DNA of 64,000 nucleotides from Paramagnetospirillum magneticum AMB-1 (GTDB lineage Bacteria; Pseudomonadota; Alphaproteobacteria; Rhodospirillales; Magnetospirillaceae), in NCBI RefSeq assembly GCF_000009985.1, contig NC_007626.1, positions 3,093,943 through 3,157,942 on the forward strand, in the 5' to 3' direction. The position numbers and the translations under genes are program-made. The notes under the pieces are model-generated. The model searched no databases. It was not told the origin of the DNA and saw nothing but the letters and a program-made list of their open reading frames with translations. Below are positions 1-8,642 of the stretch, piece after piece (the first letter of the stretch is position 1; each line of letters begins with the position of its first letter).

Positions 1-149
1 ATAATCATGGCGTCCCAGCGCTCGGAGGTGGCCAGGAACAGCCCGTCGGTCCCGGTGGCGGCGTGATCGACCACATGCCCGGCCTCGCGCAGGCCCTTGG
101 CCATGTAGGCCGCCGCTTCACTGTCGTCCTCGATCAGAAGGATGCGCAT
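1..149 (-). CDS. Response regulator receiver domain, 3' part outside window
   Basis: The reverse strand encodes an N-terminus beginning MRILLIEDDSEAAAYMAKGL, a classic CheY-like receiver start: beta-1 followed by the acidic pair at residues 8-10, then an amphipathic helix. About 49 residues are visible and the frame is open to the window edge, just before the expected phosphoacceptor aspartate. The spacing and the style (RILLIEDD...AGHVVDHA) match OmpR/PhoB-type two-component regulators, but the output domain is outside the window, so the class is inferred. Confidence 0.8.
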   Translation of the reverse strand, partial: MRILLIEDDSEAAAYMAKGLREAGHVVDHAATGTDGLFLATSERWDAMI

Positions 150-737
150 CGTGTCCGATAACCTAAGTTGTGCCGGGGACCATACAAGCAACGTCCCTCA
201 CGGAAAAGCCCCCGCGCCAGGGGGGACGACGCGGGGGCCTTTTTCCGGTGTCCGGCAACGGGGGGACGCTGCCGGTCGTTCGACGGAGCCACTCGGGGGG
301 GAAAGTGGCTCGCCGGTCGGCGGGGAGTTCGGTTTCCGCCGGAGTTTGAGAGGCTTTTGGCGAGGAGCGCAAACTTGCCGCCAACCGCTTCTCCAACACT
401 ATGAGGCGGATCATGGCAGGCGCGAGGTTACCGCAGCATTTCACCGCGATTAACCTTTGGTAATAATCACAGACATCATTCACCGCGCTCATGCCTGCCA
501 TGAGCAATGCTTTGTTTTAACACGACAAAGCTCCGTTGACGCCGAACGAATCCACCCTACATCGAATCCCAGGGGAAGGTGTTCCGAGCGAAGCCTTCCC
601 GGCGCGTGCCGCGTCGCGGGCGCGGGTGGAAGCCGGATTCCGGCGGGTCATGGCGCGATGCCGGTCATCGGCGGCGTTTCTTCCCACCCTGGCGGCGCGA
701 CCTGAGCGGGCGCGCAAGCTACCCACGGAGGATGGCC
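150..737. other. Intergenic region between response regulator and hsp20
   Basis: About 590 bases with no convincing gene. It contains the hairpin at 202-246 and a weak promoter-like pair TTGACG (536-541) and CTACAT (557-562), spaced 15 bases, which could drive the heat-shock gene from a sigma-70 or RpoH-type promoter. Short frames in this stretch have no recognisable protein features. Confidence 0.4.
202..246. terminator. Bidirectional-looking hairpin with A and T flanks
   Basis: Inverted repeat AAAAGCCCCCGCG (205-217 approx.) paired with CGCGGGGGCCTTTT (230-244 approx.), separated by about 13 bases. The A-run on the left and T-run on the right make it terminator-like on both strands. It lies in the leader of the minus-strand response regulator, so it more likely ends an upstream plus-strand transcript or insulates the regulator promoter. 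Confidence 0.5.
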
Positions 738-1217
738 ATGAAACGCACCATGATCCCCAAGGGCCATACGCCCCTGACCACCCGTGACGGGCGTCTGGAC
801 CCGTTCCTTTCGCTTCAGCGCGGTATCAACCGCATGTTCGACGATCTGTGGCACGGCTTCGATGTGCCGACCGCCTTCGCCGGTCACCGCTTCCCCACCC
901 TGGAAGTACGCGACGAGGAGAAGATGGTTCGCGTGGTCGCCGAACTGCCCGGCCTGGGGGCCGAGGATGTGGAACTCAGCCTGCATGACGGCATTCTCAC
1001 CCTGAAGGGCGAGAAGAAGACCGAAAACGAGGAGAAGACCGAGCACGGCATGGTTTCCGAACGCTGGTTCGGCCATTTCGAGCGTACGGTCGCCGTGGGC
1101 GAGGTGGACGAAGGCGCCACCGAGGCCAAGTACGAGAACGGCGTGCTCACCATCACCCTGCCCAAGGTCGAGCGGCCGAAGGAAACGGGACGCAAGATTC
1201 CCATCGCCACCAAATAG
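738..1217 (+). CDS. Hsp20 / alpha-crystallin family small heat-shock protein
   Basis: 159 residues. An ATP-independent holdase that binds unfolding cytosolic proteins. The N-terminal arm (about 1-50) has RINRMFDDLW-type sequence (GINRMFDDLWHGF); the alpha-crystallin domain follows, with AELPGLGAEDVELSLHDGILTLKGEK and the GVLTITLPK strand near residue 140. I chose the ATG at 738 because GGAGG at 727-731 is well spaced from it; the in-frame ATG at 732 is too close to that site. The gene stands alone between intergenic regions and is probably heat-inducible, though no clear RpoH promoter can be assigned. Confidence 0.93.
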   Translation: MKRTMIPKGHTPLTTRDGRLDPFLSLQRGINRMFDDLWHGFDVPTAFAGHRFPTLEVRDEEKMVRVVAELPGLGAEDVELSLHDGILTLKGEKKTENEEKTEHGMVSERWFGHFERTVAVGEVDEGATEAKYENGVLTITLPKVERPKETGRKIPIATK

Positions 1218-1226
1218 TGTGGTTTC

Positions 1227-1253
1227 GGGGCGCTACCCCTGAGGTGGCGCCCC
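1227..1253 (+). terminator. Hairpin after hsp20
   Basis: GGGGCGC (1227-1233) pairs with GCGCCCC (1247-1253) ten bases after the hsp20 stop codon. There is no clear T-run, so it may be a Rho-independent terminator of weak type or only an mRNA 3' stabiliser. Confidence 0.35.
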
Positions 1254-1374
1254 ACCCGTTGGGTCTCCCCCACCATCCGCGCAGGCCGGCCACGCCCTGG
1301 TCGCACAACCATCGGGCGGAGAAATGTGATAGGCTGTCTTCTTAATCCGGTCCCGGAGCAAGGGGAGGTCTGCC

Positions 1375-1632
1375 ATGTTGAGCCTGGAAGACTGCATCGC
1401 CTTCAGCGGACTGACGGCCGAGCAACTGGACGCCGTCGCCTGCCATGAGCATCTGCCTCTGATCGTCGTCGCCGAATGGGCGGAAACCGTGCTGGCCGCC
1501 GAGGACGGCTGTGCCAAGGTGGCCGCCATCCTGGCCGAGGAGGTGGAGGCCGCCGTCATTCATCACAAGGATCGGCTGGGCGATTGGGCCCACGGGCTGG
1601 AAGAATTCCTGCGCGAACACGCCGTTCACTGA
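1375..1632 (+). CDS. Small conserved-looking hypothetical protein, 85 aa
   Basis: An 85-residue soluble acidic protein with a strong Shine-Dalgarno sequence (GGGGAGG about 7 bases before the ATG). It is largely helical in appearance, with LSGLTAEQLDAVACHEH-like and alanine/glutamate-rich stretches (AAILAEEVEAAVIHH) and no signal peptide or membrane segment. I do not recognise the family. Codon use and the ribosome binding site support a real gene. It is transcribed alone and converges on the SRAP gene with a gap of only a few bases. Confidence 0.65.
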   Translation: MLSLEDCIAFSGLTAEQLDAVACHEHLPLIVVAEWAETVLAAEDGCAKVAAILAEEVEAAVIHHKDRLGDWAHGLEEFLREHAVH

Positions 1633-1638
1633 CCGCCG

Positions 1639-2202
1639 TCAGCCGAACAGGTCGCCCTGGGCGGAAGCCTCGGCGGTAACGGTGAACGGTCCCGGATGAG
1701 GCCGCAGCAGCGGCTCGACCTCGGAAAAGCTCCTGGCGCCGTCGATCCAGGCCGCTTCCGATTGGGGCGTCAGCACCACCGGCGTGCGGTCATGAACTGC
1801 CGTCAGCTCGGCGCCGGGGGCGCAGGTGACGATCGCCACCCGTCGGCCGTCGCTCAGGCCGGCCATGGCGAACGGTTCCCCGTCGCCCAGGGCGATGCGG
1901 GTCTTGCGCCGTTGCGGCCATTCCCACCAGGCCGTGGCGGGGACCAGCACCCGTCCGCCGCGCAGCAGCGGCCGGAAGGTGGGTTTTGCCGCCAAGGTTT
2001 CGGCTCGGGCGTTGATCAGCGGAGCGGCCTGCCACTCCACCGCCCATCCCCAGGGCATCAGACAGGCGCCGTCGCGGCCGATGACCAGGACGGCGTCGGT
2101 CGGACGCCTCTCGGTCCCCAGGGGAAAGGGCGGCGGGACGGTGAGGCCGAAACGCCGGATCAGATCACGGGACCCGGCATTCAGCTCGAAGCGGGAGCAC
2201 AT
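1639..2202 (-). CDS. SOS response-associated peptidase (SRAP / YedK family)
   Basis: 187 residues beginning MCSRF. SRAP proteins crosslink covalently through Cys2 to abasic sites in single-stranded DNA and shield them during replication. The catalytic set is visible: Cys2 after Met removal, an asparagine in LINARAE near residue 61, the glutamate in TAWWEW near residue 93 and the histidine in AVHDRTP near residue 136. Its 5' end overlaps the 3' end of tlyA by 22 bases, so the two are probably co-transcribed. Length is somewhat short of the E. coli protein (about 220) but all catalytic blocks are present. Confidence 0.92.
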   Translation of the reverse strand: MCSRFELNAGSRDLIRRFGLTVPPPFPLGTERRPTDAVLVIGRDGACLMPWGWAVEWQAAPLINARAETLAAKPTFRPLLRGGRVLVPATAWWEWPQRRKTRIALGDGEPFAMAGLSDGRRVAIVTCAPGAELTAVHDRTPVVLTPQSEAAWIDGARSFSEVEPLLRPHPGPFTVTAEASAQGDLFG

Positions 2203-2948
2203 GGCGCGCCCTCGTAGCGTCCGACGATGAGGAATTCCTTGTTGCCCTCGGGGCCGAGGATGGGGCTTTCGGTGATGCCCTCCACCCGCCAGCCGGGCAG
2301 ACCCGCCAGCCAGGCGTGGATGCGTTCGCACACCTCGGCATGCAATTCGGGCTCGCGCACCACGCCGCCCTTGCCCACCCGGCCCTTGCCCACCTCGAAT
2401 TGCGGCTTGATCAGCGCCGCCACCCAGGCCCCCGGCCGCGCCAGGGAAAGGGCGGCGGGCAGCACGGTCTCCAGCCCGATGAAGCTGGCGTCGCACACCA
2501 CCATGTCCACCGGCTCGGGGATCTGTTCCGCCGTCAGATGGCGGGCGTTGGTGCGCTCCAGCACCACCACGCGGGAATCGCTGCGCAGCTTCCAGGCCAA
2601 TTGCCCGTGACCCACATCCACGGCATAGACCCGCGCCGCCCCGTGGGCCAGCAGCACGTCGGTGAAGCCGCCGGTGGAGGCGCCGACGTCGATGGCGACC
2701 TTGTCCCGGGGATCGAGGCCGAAGGTTTCCAGGGCCTTGGCCAGCTTGAGACCGCCGCGCGACACCCAGGGATGGTCCTGGCCCTTGAGCTCCAGGGCGC
2801 AGTCTTCGGCCATGGCGGTGCCGGGCTTGTCCACCCGCCGGTCGCCGCTGTAGACCAGCCCCGCCATGACCAGGGCCTGGGCCTTGGAACGGCTTTCCAC
2901 CAGCCCCCGCTCCACCAATAATTGATCGACCCGCTTCTTTGCGCTCAT
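2181..2948 (-). CDS. tlyA: TlyA family rRNA 2'-O-methyltransferase / hemolysin-like protein
   Basis: 255 residues. TlyA enzymes methylate ribose 2'-OH positions of rRNA using S-adenosylmethionine. An S4 RNA-binding domain occupies roughly residues 5-65 (KRVDQLLVERGLVESRSKAQ), followed by an FtsJ-like Rossmann domain with DVGASTGGFTDVLL near residue 86 and the DASFIGL and KPQFEVG segments typical of the family. The ATG at 2948 starts exactly at MSAKKRVD. It diverges from the deacetylase gene at 3045, with a 96-base AT-richer gap that should hold both promoters. Confidence 0.93.
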   Translation of the reverse strand: MSAKKRVDQLLVERGLVESRSKAQALVMAGLVYSGDRRVDKPGTAMAEDCALELKGQDHPWVSRGGLKLAKALETFGLDPRDKVAIDVGASTGGFTDVLLAHGAARVYAVDVGHGQLAWKLRSDSRVVVLERTNARHLTAEQIPEPVDMVVCDASFIGLETVLPAALSLARPGAWVAALIKPQFEVGKGRVGKGGVVREPELHAEVCERIHAWLAGLPGWRVEGITESPILGPEGNKEFLIVGRYEGAPCAPASS

Positions 2949-3044
2949 ACGCCGCCGTCCCATGCAAAAATCAGGGATGGAAATTGCCCCCCCTTTCCCC
3001 GAGAATACAGAAAATTTATATAAACGCGGGACGTCCAAGCCAGA

Positions 3045-3977
3045 ATGACAACGTTGCTGTTCACGCACCCCGTCTGTCTGCAGCATGACACCGGGGATTA
3101 TCACCCCGAATGCGCCGATCGGATCAAGGCCGTCCTCGCCTCCCTGGAGAGCGAGGAGTTCATGATGCTGCTGCGAGACGAAGCGCCGCATGCCACCATG
3201 GAACAACTGATGCGGGCTCACCCGCTCAGCCATATCGACTATGTGCTGGACTCGGTGCCCAACAGCGACGGGCACCACCACCTGGATCCCGACACCATCC
3301 TGTCGCGCTATTCGGGCGAGGCGGCGCTGCGGGCCGCCGGGGCCGGCATCGCGGCGGTGGACGCCGTGGCCAAGGGCGAGGTGCGCAACGCCTTTTGCGC
3401 CGTGCGTCCGCCGGGCCACCATGCCGAGCGCGACAACGCCATGGGGTTCTGCTTCTTCTGCAACGCGGCCATCGCCGCGCTGCACGCCCGCGACGCCCAT
3501 GGCTTCAAGCGGGTGGCGGTGGTCGACATCGACGTGCACCACGGCAACGGCACCCAGCACATCCTGTGGGACGAGCCGGGCATGCTCTATGCCTCCACCC
3601 ATCAGGAACACGCCTTTCCCAATACCGGGCTGGCCGACGAGACCGGCGGCGAAGGCATCATGGTCAACGTGCCGCTGCCAGCCGGGACCAATTCCGACGA
3701 TTACCGCATGGCCTTCTCCGATGTGCTGATGCCCCGCCTGCGGGAATTCGCCCCCGACTTCCTGATCATCTCGGCCGGGTTCGATGCCCATGCCGCCGAC
3801 CCCCTGGCCCATTTGCGGCTGACCACCGCCGATTTCGGCTGGATCACCCGGCAATTGCTCCAGGTGGCCGAGGAAACCGCCGGCAACCGGGTGGTCTCCC
3901 TGCTGGAAGGCGGCTATGACTTGCGCGCCCTGGCCGCCAGCGCCCGCGAGCATGTCCGGGCGCTGATGGGGCTTTAG
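3045..3977 (+). CDS. Histone deacetylase family / acetylpolyamine amidohydrolase-like protein
   Basis: 310 residues. A zinc-dependent amidohydrolase of the arginase/deacetylase fold, probably acting on acetylated polyamines or small amides in the cytosol. Diagnostic motifs are RPPGHHAERD near residue 122, NAAIAALHA, and the metal-binding DIDVHHGNGTQ near residue 160; SAGFDAHAADPL and LEGGYDL complete the active site. All metal ligands appear intact. The next gene starts 8 bases after the stop, so co-transcription is likely, although their functions do not obviously connect. Confidence 0.92.
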   Translation: MTTLLFTHPVCLQHDTGDYHPECADRIKAVLASLESEEFMMLLRDEAPHATMEQLMRAHPLSHIDYVLDSVPNSDGHHHLDPDTILSRYSGEAALRAAGAGIAAVDAVAKGEVRNAFCAVRPPGHHAERDNAMGFCFFCNAAIAALHARDAHGFKRVAVVDIDVHHGNGTQHILWDEPGMLYASTHQEHAFPNTGLADETGGEGIMVNVPLPAGTNSDDYRMAFSDVLMPRLREFAPDFLIISAGFDAHAADPLAHLRLTTADFGWITRQLLQVAEETAGNRVVSLLEGGYDLRALAASAREHVRALMGL

Positions 3978-3985
3978 GGGCTTCC

Positions 3986-5275
3986 ATGGCCACCATCCGC
4001 TACGTCACCGGCGTCAACGCCGAATACTTTTTCATTCTGTTTCCGCTGTTCGCCTCGTTGCGGCGCCATGCCCCCGGTATCCGGCTCGAAGTCTGCGATT
4101 TCGGCCTGACCGGGCCGCAGCGAGCCTTCCTGGCGCGCAAGGGAGCCCTGGTCGCCACTCCGCCCGGATTGGAGGGAGCCCATCCCTGGCGGTGCAAGGC
4201 CGCCCTGGGCCGCTATCTGCGGGACCGCCCCTGGGACGTGATGTTCTGGCTCGATGCCGACATGATGGCGGTGGCGCCGGTGGAGGACTTACTGACCTCC
4301 ATCGCCCAATCCCTGCAGGAGACGGGCAAGCCCCTGGCCGTGTGCACCGACGCGTCCACCACCGGGCTGGCCCTCAGCCTGGTGCCCGCCCCCCGTTTTC
4401 AGTCCCTGGCGCCTGCCCGGGGGATCGGCTTGGACACCCTCTACCTCAATTCCGGCTTCTTCGCCTGCGCGTCGCCGGACTTCCTGGCGGAATGGGATCG
4501 GCAATGCCAGGAGATGCCCGAGGAAAATCTGTTCGAGCAAAACGCCTTTAATCTGGTGGCCCATCCGGCCGGCTTTCTCCCGCTTCCCATGTGGGAATGG
4601 AACCTGTGCGCCGGCAATCTGGATGCCGCCCGAATCGAAGTCCAAGATGGCATTCCGCAGGCGATCCATCCCGAGGGGCGGGTCCGCATCCTCCACGCCA
4701 CCTCGCACCGGCCGGAAGACGTCATCAAGCAGACTGTCACCCTCTCAGCCGGCGGCCGGACGTTCGAAGCGACCATCAAGCTGCTGCGCCATCAGGCCTT
4801 GCTGCAATGGCAGATGTCCTTGCTGCGCGACGGACTGACGGAGGATGCCGCCCACCTTGCCGAGGCCGGTCTCGGGCGCCCGGATGCCGGGGCTGGCGGT
4901 GAAGCCGACGCCGAGGCCAAGGCTCGGTTCCAGAAGGGCGGCGAGCTGTTCCTGCTGCGCCGCTTCGCCGAGGCGGCCGCCGCGTTCCGCGAGGTGCTGC
5001 GCCTCAAGCCCGACCACCCCCGCAGCCTGTTCAACCTGGCCATGGCGGAGGCCGAATTGGGGCGGTTGTCCCAGGCCCCGCCCCTGCTGCGTCAGGCGAT
5101 ACAATCCGACCCCGACTACCGCGAGGCCCATGTCTATCTGGTCATGATGCTGGTGCGCCTGGGAGAGACCGCCGCCGCCGCCGAAGCCCTGGCCCTGGCC
5201 CTGGCCAAATGGCCGCAGGACCCAACCCTGCGGCAATTGGCCGACCAAGGGGGCGAGACTAAAAATTTCGTCTAA
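3986..5275 (+). CDS. Glycosyltransferase-like domain fused to C-terminal TPR repeats
   Basis: 429 residues. The N-terminal ~270 residues look like a nucleotide-sugar transferase fold: a YVTGVNAEYFF start, a WLDADMM motif near residue 88 (DxD metal/sugar-nucleotide site) and conserved acceptor-side segments such as LYLNSGFFAC. Residues from about 310 onward form tandem TPR helices (FAEAAAAFREVLRLKPDHP, RSLFNLAMAEAELGR). Such fusions may modify proteins or surface glycans, but the substrate is unknown. The enzyme class is inferred from the DxD motif and fold-like pattern, not from a close family match. Confidence 0.7.
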   Translation: MATIRYVTGVNAEYFFILFPLFASLRRHAPGIRLEVCDFGLTGPQRAFLARKGALVATPPGLEGAHPWRCKAALGRYLRDRPWDVMFWLDADMMAVAPVEDLLTSIAQSLQETGKPLAVCTDASTTGLALSLVPAPRFQSLAPARGIGLDTLYLNSGFFACASPDFLAEWDRQCQEMPEENLFEQNAFNLVAHPAGFLPLPMWEWNLCAGNLDAARIEVQDGIPQAIHPEGRVRILHATSHRPEDVIKQTVTLSAGGRTFEATIKLLRHQALLQWQMSLLRDGLTEDAAHLAEAGLGRPDAGAGGEADAEAKARFQKGGELFLLRRFAEAAAAFREVLRLKPDHPRSLFNLAMAEAELGRLSQAPPLLRQAIQSDPDYREAHVYLVMMLVRLGETAAAAEALALALAKWPQDPTLRQLADQGGETKNFV

Positions 5276-5390
5276 TACCTACAGATTTTTCAAATGGTGC
5301 GCAGTGAAGCTTGCCTTCGCAGGTCGGCGCCCGTAAACTTCCGCGCTTCGTTGGAAGACCCGATACAGGCTAGTTGAGTTACGAGTTCCC

Positions 5391-5636
5391 ATGGCTGAAA
5401 TCTCCACCGACATCGCCGCCATGAGTTTCGAGGAGGCCCTGGCCGAATTGGACCTTATCGTGCGCCGGCTGGAGGAAGGCAAAGGCCGCCTGGATGATTC
5501 CATTGTCGCCTATGAGCGCGGCGCGCTGCTGAAAAAGCACTGCGAAGCCAAGCTGGAAGAGGCGCGAACCAAGGTCGAGCGGATCGTATCGGGTCCCGAT
5601 GGCAGCGTGGCCCTACAGGCCGTTGATAACGTGTGA
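5391..5636 (+). CDS. xseB: Exodeoxyribonuclease VII small subunit
   Basis: 81 residues, the usual length. XseB assembles with XseA to degrade single-stranded DNA into oligonucleotides. It shows the family core SFEEALAELDLIVRRLEEGKGRLDDSI followed by a helical hairpin ending EEARTKVERI. It is followed closely by ispA and dxs, the classic xseB-ispA-dxs arrangement of proteobacteria. Confidence 0.95.
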   Translation: MAEISTDIAAMSFEEALAELDLIVRRLEEGKGRLDDSIVAYERGALLKKHCEAKLEEARTKVERIVSGPDGSVALQAVDNV

Positions 5637-5658
5637 TCCTTGAAAGTCGAGTGAACCA

Positions 5659-6564
5659 TTGACTGATTCTCCCATGTCTCCGCGCCTCACCGAGGCTCTG
5701 ACCGTCGTCAGCCAGGCCGTCAATTCCGAGTTGGATCGCCTGTTGCCGGTTTCCGAATCCCCTGATTCCCGGGTTCACGAGGCCATGCGCTACGTCACCC
5801 TGGACGGTGGCAAGCGCCTGCGCCCCTTCCTGGTGATGCAGTCGGCCAGCCTGTTCAACGTGGCCGAAAGCGCCGCCATCCGCGTGGCCTGCGCCATCGA
5901 GATGATCCATTGCTACTCGCTGGTCCATGACGACCTGCCTTGCATGGACGATGACGACCTGCGCCGCGGCCGCCCCACCTGCCACAAGGCCTTCGACGAG
6001 GCCACCGCCCTGCTGGCCGGCGACGCCCTGCTGACCAAGGCCTTCGAGGTTCTGGTCAATCCCGCCACCCACGCCGATCCAGCGGTGCGCTGCGAGCTGG
6101 TGGCCGATCTGGCCCACGCCTCGGGCGGCCAGGGTATGGTCGGCGGCCAGATGATCGACCTTCAGGCCCATACCCTGGACCTGGACGTGGCGGGCATCAC
6201 CCGGCTGCAGCAGTTGAAGACCGGCCGCCTGTTCTCGTTCTCGTGCGAGGCCGGCGCCGTACTGGGCAAGGCCCATGGCGAGCTGCGCCTGGCGCTCCGC
6301 AATTACGCCCATGATCTGGGGCTGGCCTTCCAGATCGCCGACGACATCCTCGATGTCGAGGGCGACGTGGCCGAAGTGGGCAAGCGCGTCAACAAGGATG
6401 CTGACGCCGGCAAGGCGACCTTCGTCTCGCTGCTGGGCCTCGAGCGCGCCAAGTCCCAGGCGGACATGCTGGCCGAGCAGGCCTGCCGCCATCTCGATCC
6501 TTTCGGCGAGAAGGCCGATCTGATGCGGGACGTTGCCCGCTTCGTCGTTCGCCGCCGTTCGTGA
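5659..6564 (+). CDS. ispA: Polyprenyl (farnesyl/geranylgeranyl) diphosphate synthase
   Basis: About 300 residues. Condenses isopentenyl diphosphate with allylic diphosphates to make farnesyl diphosphate. The first aspartate-rich motif is DDLPCMDDD near residue 91, and the second is DDILDVEGD near residue 228; GGKRLRPFLV and LKTGRLF are also family hallmarks. The start is uncertain: a TTG at 5659 has a weak GAG upstream, whereas the ATG at 5674 has no obvious ribosome binding site. It is 23 bases after xseB and 12 bases before dxs, so the three are one operon. Confidence 0.94.
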   Translation: MTDSPMSPRLTEALTVVSQAVNSELDRLLPVSESPDSRVHEAMRYVTLDGGKRLRPFLVMQSASLFNVAESAAIRVACAIEMIHCYSLVHDDLPCMDDDDLRRGRPTCHKAFDEATALLAGDALLTKAFEVLVNPATHADPAVRCELVADLAHASGGQGMVGGQMIDLQAHTLDLDVAGITRLQQLKTGRLFSFSCEAGAVLGKAHGELRLALRNYAHDLGLAFQIADDILDVEGDVAEVGKRVNKDADAGKATFVSLLGLERAKSQADMLAEQACRHLDPFGEKADLMRDVARFVVRRRS

Positions 6565-6576
6565 GGTCCCAAAGGA

Positions 6577-8511
6577 ATGACTCCTCCCCCCGCCACCGGT
6601 AAGCCCTCGTCGTCCCTGCTCGACCGCGTGTCCAGCCCGGCCGACATCCGCGACTTCTCCATCGAAGAGTTGGAGCAGCTGACCTACGAAGTCCGCCAGG
6701 AGATGATCCAGTCGGTCTCCTTCACCGGCGGCCACCTGGGCGCCGGCCTGGGCGTCGCCGAGTTGACCGTGGCGCTGCACCACATCTTCGATACGCCGCG
6801 CGACCGGCTGATCTGGGACGTGGGCCATCAGGCCTATCCCCACAAGATCCTCACCGGGCGCCGCGGCCGCATGCGCACCATGCGCCAGGGTGGCGGTCTG
6901 TCGGGCTTCACCCGCCGGTCGGAGAGCGAGTACGATCCCTTCGGCGCCGGTCATTCCTCCACCTCCATCTCGGCGGCGCTGGGCATGGCCGTGGCCCGCG
7001 ATCTCAAGGGGGCCACCAACAACGTCATCGCGGTGATCGGCGACGGCGCCATGAGCGCCGGCCAGGCCTATGAGGCCATGAACAACGCCGGAGCGGCGGG
7101 CTCGCGCCTGATCGTCATCCTCAACGACAACGACATGTCCATCGCCCCGCCGGTGGGTGCGCTGTCGGCCCATCTGTCGCGCCTGCTGTCGTCGCCGTCC
7201 TACCACTCGCTGCGTCATCTGGTGAAGGATCTGGCGCATCTGCTGCCGCCCTCGCTGGAGCGCGCGGTGGGCCGCGCCGAGGAATATGCCCGCGGCATGG
7301 TATCGGGCGGCGGGACGCTGTTCGAGGAACTGGGTTTCTATTACGTCGGCCCCATCGACGGCCATAATTTCGAGCATCTGCTGCCGGTGCTGAAGAATCT
7401 CCGCGATTCCGACGACACCAAGCCGGTGATGCTGCATGTGGTGACCAAGAAGGGCCGCGGCTATCCGCCGGCCGAGGCCGCCGCCGACAAGTATCACGGC
7501 GTCGGCCGCTTCGACGTGCTGACCGGCCAGCTGGAAAAGCCCAAGGCCAATGCGCCCTCCTACACCTCGGTCTTCGCCAAGGCGCTGATCGCCGAGGCCG
7601 AGGTGGACGACCGCGTGGTCGCCATCACCGCCGCCATGCCCGGCGGCACCGGCCTCGACAAGTTCGGGGATCGCTTTCCGGCCCGCACCTTCGACGTGGG
7701 CATCGCCGAGCAGCACGCGGTGACCTTCGCCGGCGGCCTGGCCACCGAGGGCTTCAAGCCGTTCTGCGCCATCTACTCGTCCTTCCTGCAGCGCGCCTAT
7801 GATCAGGTGCAGCATGACGTGGTGCTGCAGAAGCTGCCGGTGCGCTTCGCCATCGACCGCGCCGGTCTGGTGGGCGCCGACGGCGCCACCCATGCCGGGT
7901 CCTATGACATGGCCTTCCTGGGCTGCCTGCCCGACATCGTCATCATGTGCCCGTCGGACGAGGCCGATCTGATGCATGCGGTGGCCACCGCCGTCTCCAT
8001 CGACGACCGCCCCTCCGCCTTCCGCTATCCGCGCGGCGAGGGCGTGGGCATCGAGCTGTCCGAGCGGGGCTCGGTGATGCCCATCGGCAAGGGCCGAGTG
8101 GTGCGCGAAGGCAACCGGGTCGCCATTCTGTCGCTGGGCACCCGCTTGGCCGAGGCGCTGAAGGCGGCGGACGAACTGGCCGCCCGCGGCCTCGCCCCCA
8201 CGGTGGTGGATGCCCGCTTCATGAAGCCGCTGGACGAGGAGCTGATCCTGCGTCTGGCGCGCGAGCACGAAGTGCTGATCACCGTCGAGGAAGGCTCGGT
8301 GGGCGGGTTCGGCAGCCACGTGCTGCACTTGCTGGCCTCCAAGGGCGCCCTGGATAACGGCCTCAAGGTCCGTCCCCTGGCCCTGCCCGACGTCTTCGTC
8401 GAGCACGACGCCCCGGCCATCCAGTACGAGAAGATCGGCCTCAACGCCTCGGGCATCGTGGCCACCGTTCTGGCCACCCTGGGCGAAGCCCGGTCGGTTG
8501 TCAGCGCCTGA
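6577..8511 (+). CDS. dxs: 1-deoxy-D-xylulose-5-phosphate synthase
   Basis: 644 residues, full length. Makes DXP from pyruvate and glyceraldehyde-3-phosphate using thiamine diphosphate, the first step of the MEP isoprenoid pathway. The ThDP motif GDGAMSAGQAYEAMNNAG is near residue 155, HxGAGHSSTSIS near residue 125, and the transketolase central domain has GIAEQHAVTFAGGLA near residue 375. It supplies the substrate for the downstream steps leading to the adjacent ispA product. A hairpin terminator follows the stop. Confidence 0.97.
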   Translation: MTPPPATGKPSSSLLDRVSSPADIRDFSIEELEQLTYEVRQEMIQSVSFTGGHLGAGLGVAELTVALHHIFDTPRDRLIWDVGHQAYPHKILTGRRGRMRTMRQGGGLSGFTRRSESEYDPFGAGHSSTSISAALGMAVARDLKGATNNVIAVIGDGAMSAGQAYEAMNNAGAAGSRLIVILNDNDMSIAPPVGALSAHLSRLLSSPSYHSLRHLVKDLAHLLPPSLERAVGRAEEYARGMVSGGGTLFEELGFYYVGPIDGHNFEHLLPVLKNLRDSDDTKPVMLHVVTKKGRGYPPAEAAADKYHGVGRFDVLTGQLEKPKANAPSYTSVFAKALIAEAEVDDRVVAITAAMPGGTGLDKFGDRFPARTFDVGIAEQHAVTFAGGLATEGFKPFCAIYSSFLQRAYDQVQHDVVLQKLPVRFAIDRAGLVGADGATHAGSYDMAFLGCLPDIVIMCPSDEADLMHAVATAVSIDDRPSAFRYPRGEGVGIELSERGSVMPIGKGRVVREGNRVAILSLGTRLAEALKAADELAARGLAPTVVDARFMKPLDEELILRLAREHEVLITVEEGSVGGFGSHVLHLLASKGALDNGLKVRPLALPDVFVEHDAPAIQYEKIGLNASGIVATVLATLGEARSVVSA

Positions 8512-8537
8512 CAATACACATAACAATTACTGTAGTA

Positions 8538-8573
8538 ACGCGGCGCCGTTCACTTATGAGCGGCGCCGTTTTG
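8538..8573 (+). terminator. Rho-independent terminator after dxs
   Basis: CGGCGCCG at 8541-8548 and again at 8561-8568 form a perfect stem with a 12-base loop, followed by TTTTG. It lies about 27 bases after the dxs stop and ends the xseB-ispA-dxs unit. Confidence 0.75.
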
Positions 8574-8580
8574 TATATGG

Positions 8581-8642
8581 ATTGAATTACGGTGAATCAG
8601 TGATATCATATATGTAACATTCGAGTTTTGAGGACAGCGGCC
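8581..8642 (+). promoter_or_regulatory. AT-rich promoter/operator region of the ArsR-type gene
   Basis: The stretch around 8600-8622 contains the palindromes GATATC and CATATATG embedded in an AT-rich tract that contrasts with the GC-rich surroundings. ArsR-family repressors commonly bind AT-rich imperfect dyads in their own promoter, so autoregulation is plausible. The exact operator is inferred. Confidence 0.35.

Noticed and set aside
163..507. Minus-strand 114-codon frame upstream of the response regulator
   Set aside because: It spans a terminator-like hairpin, has an Arg/Pro-rich end and no recognisable domain; more likely leader or intergenic DNA.
5455..8526. Minus-strand open frame of about 1020 codons opposite xseB-ispA-dxs
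   Set aside because: Antisense shadow of well-conserved enzymes; no ribosome binding site and low-complexity composition.
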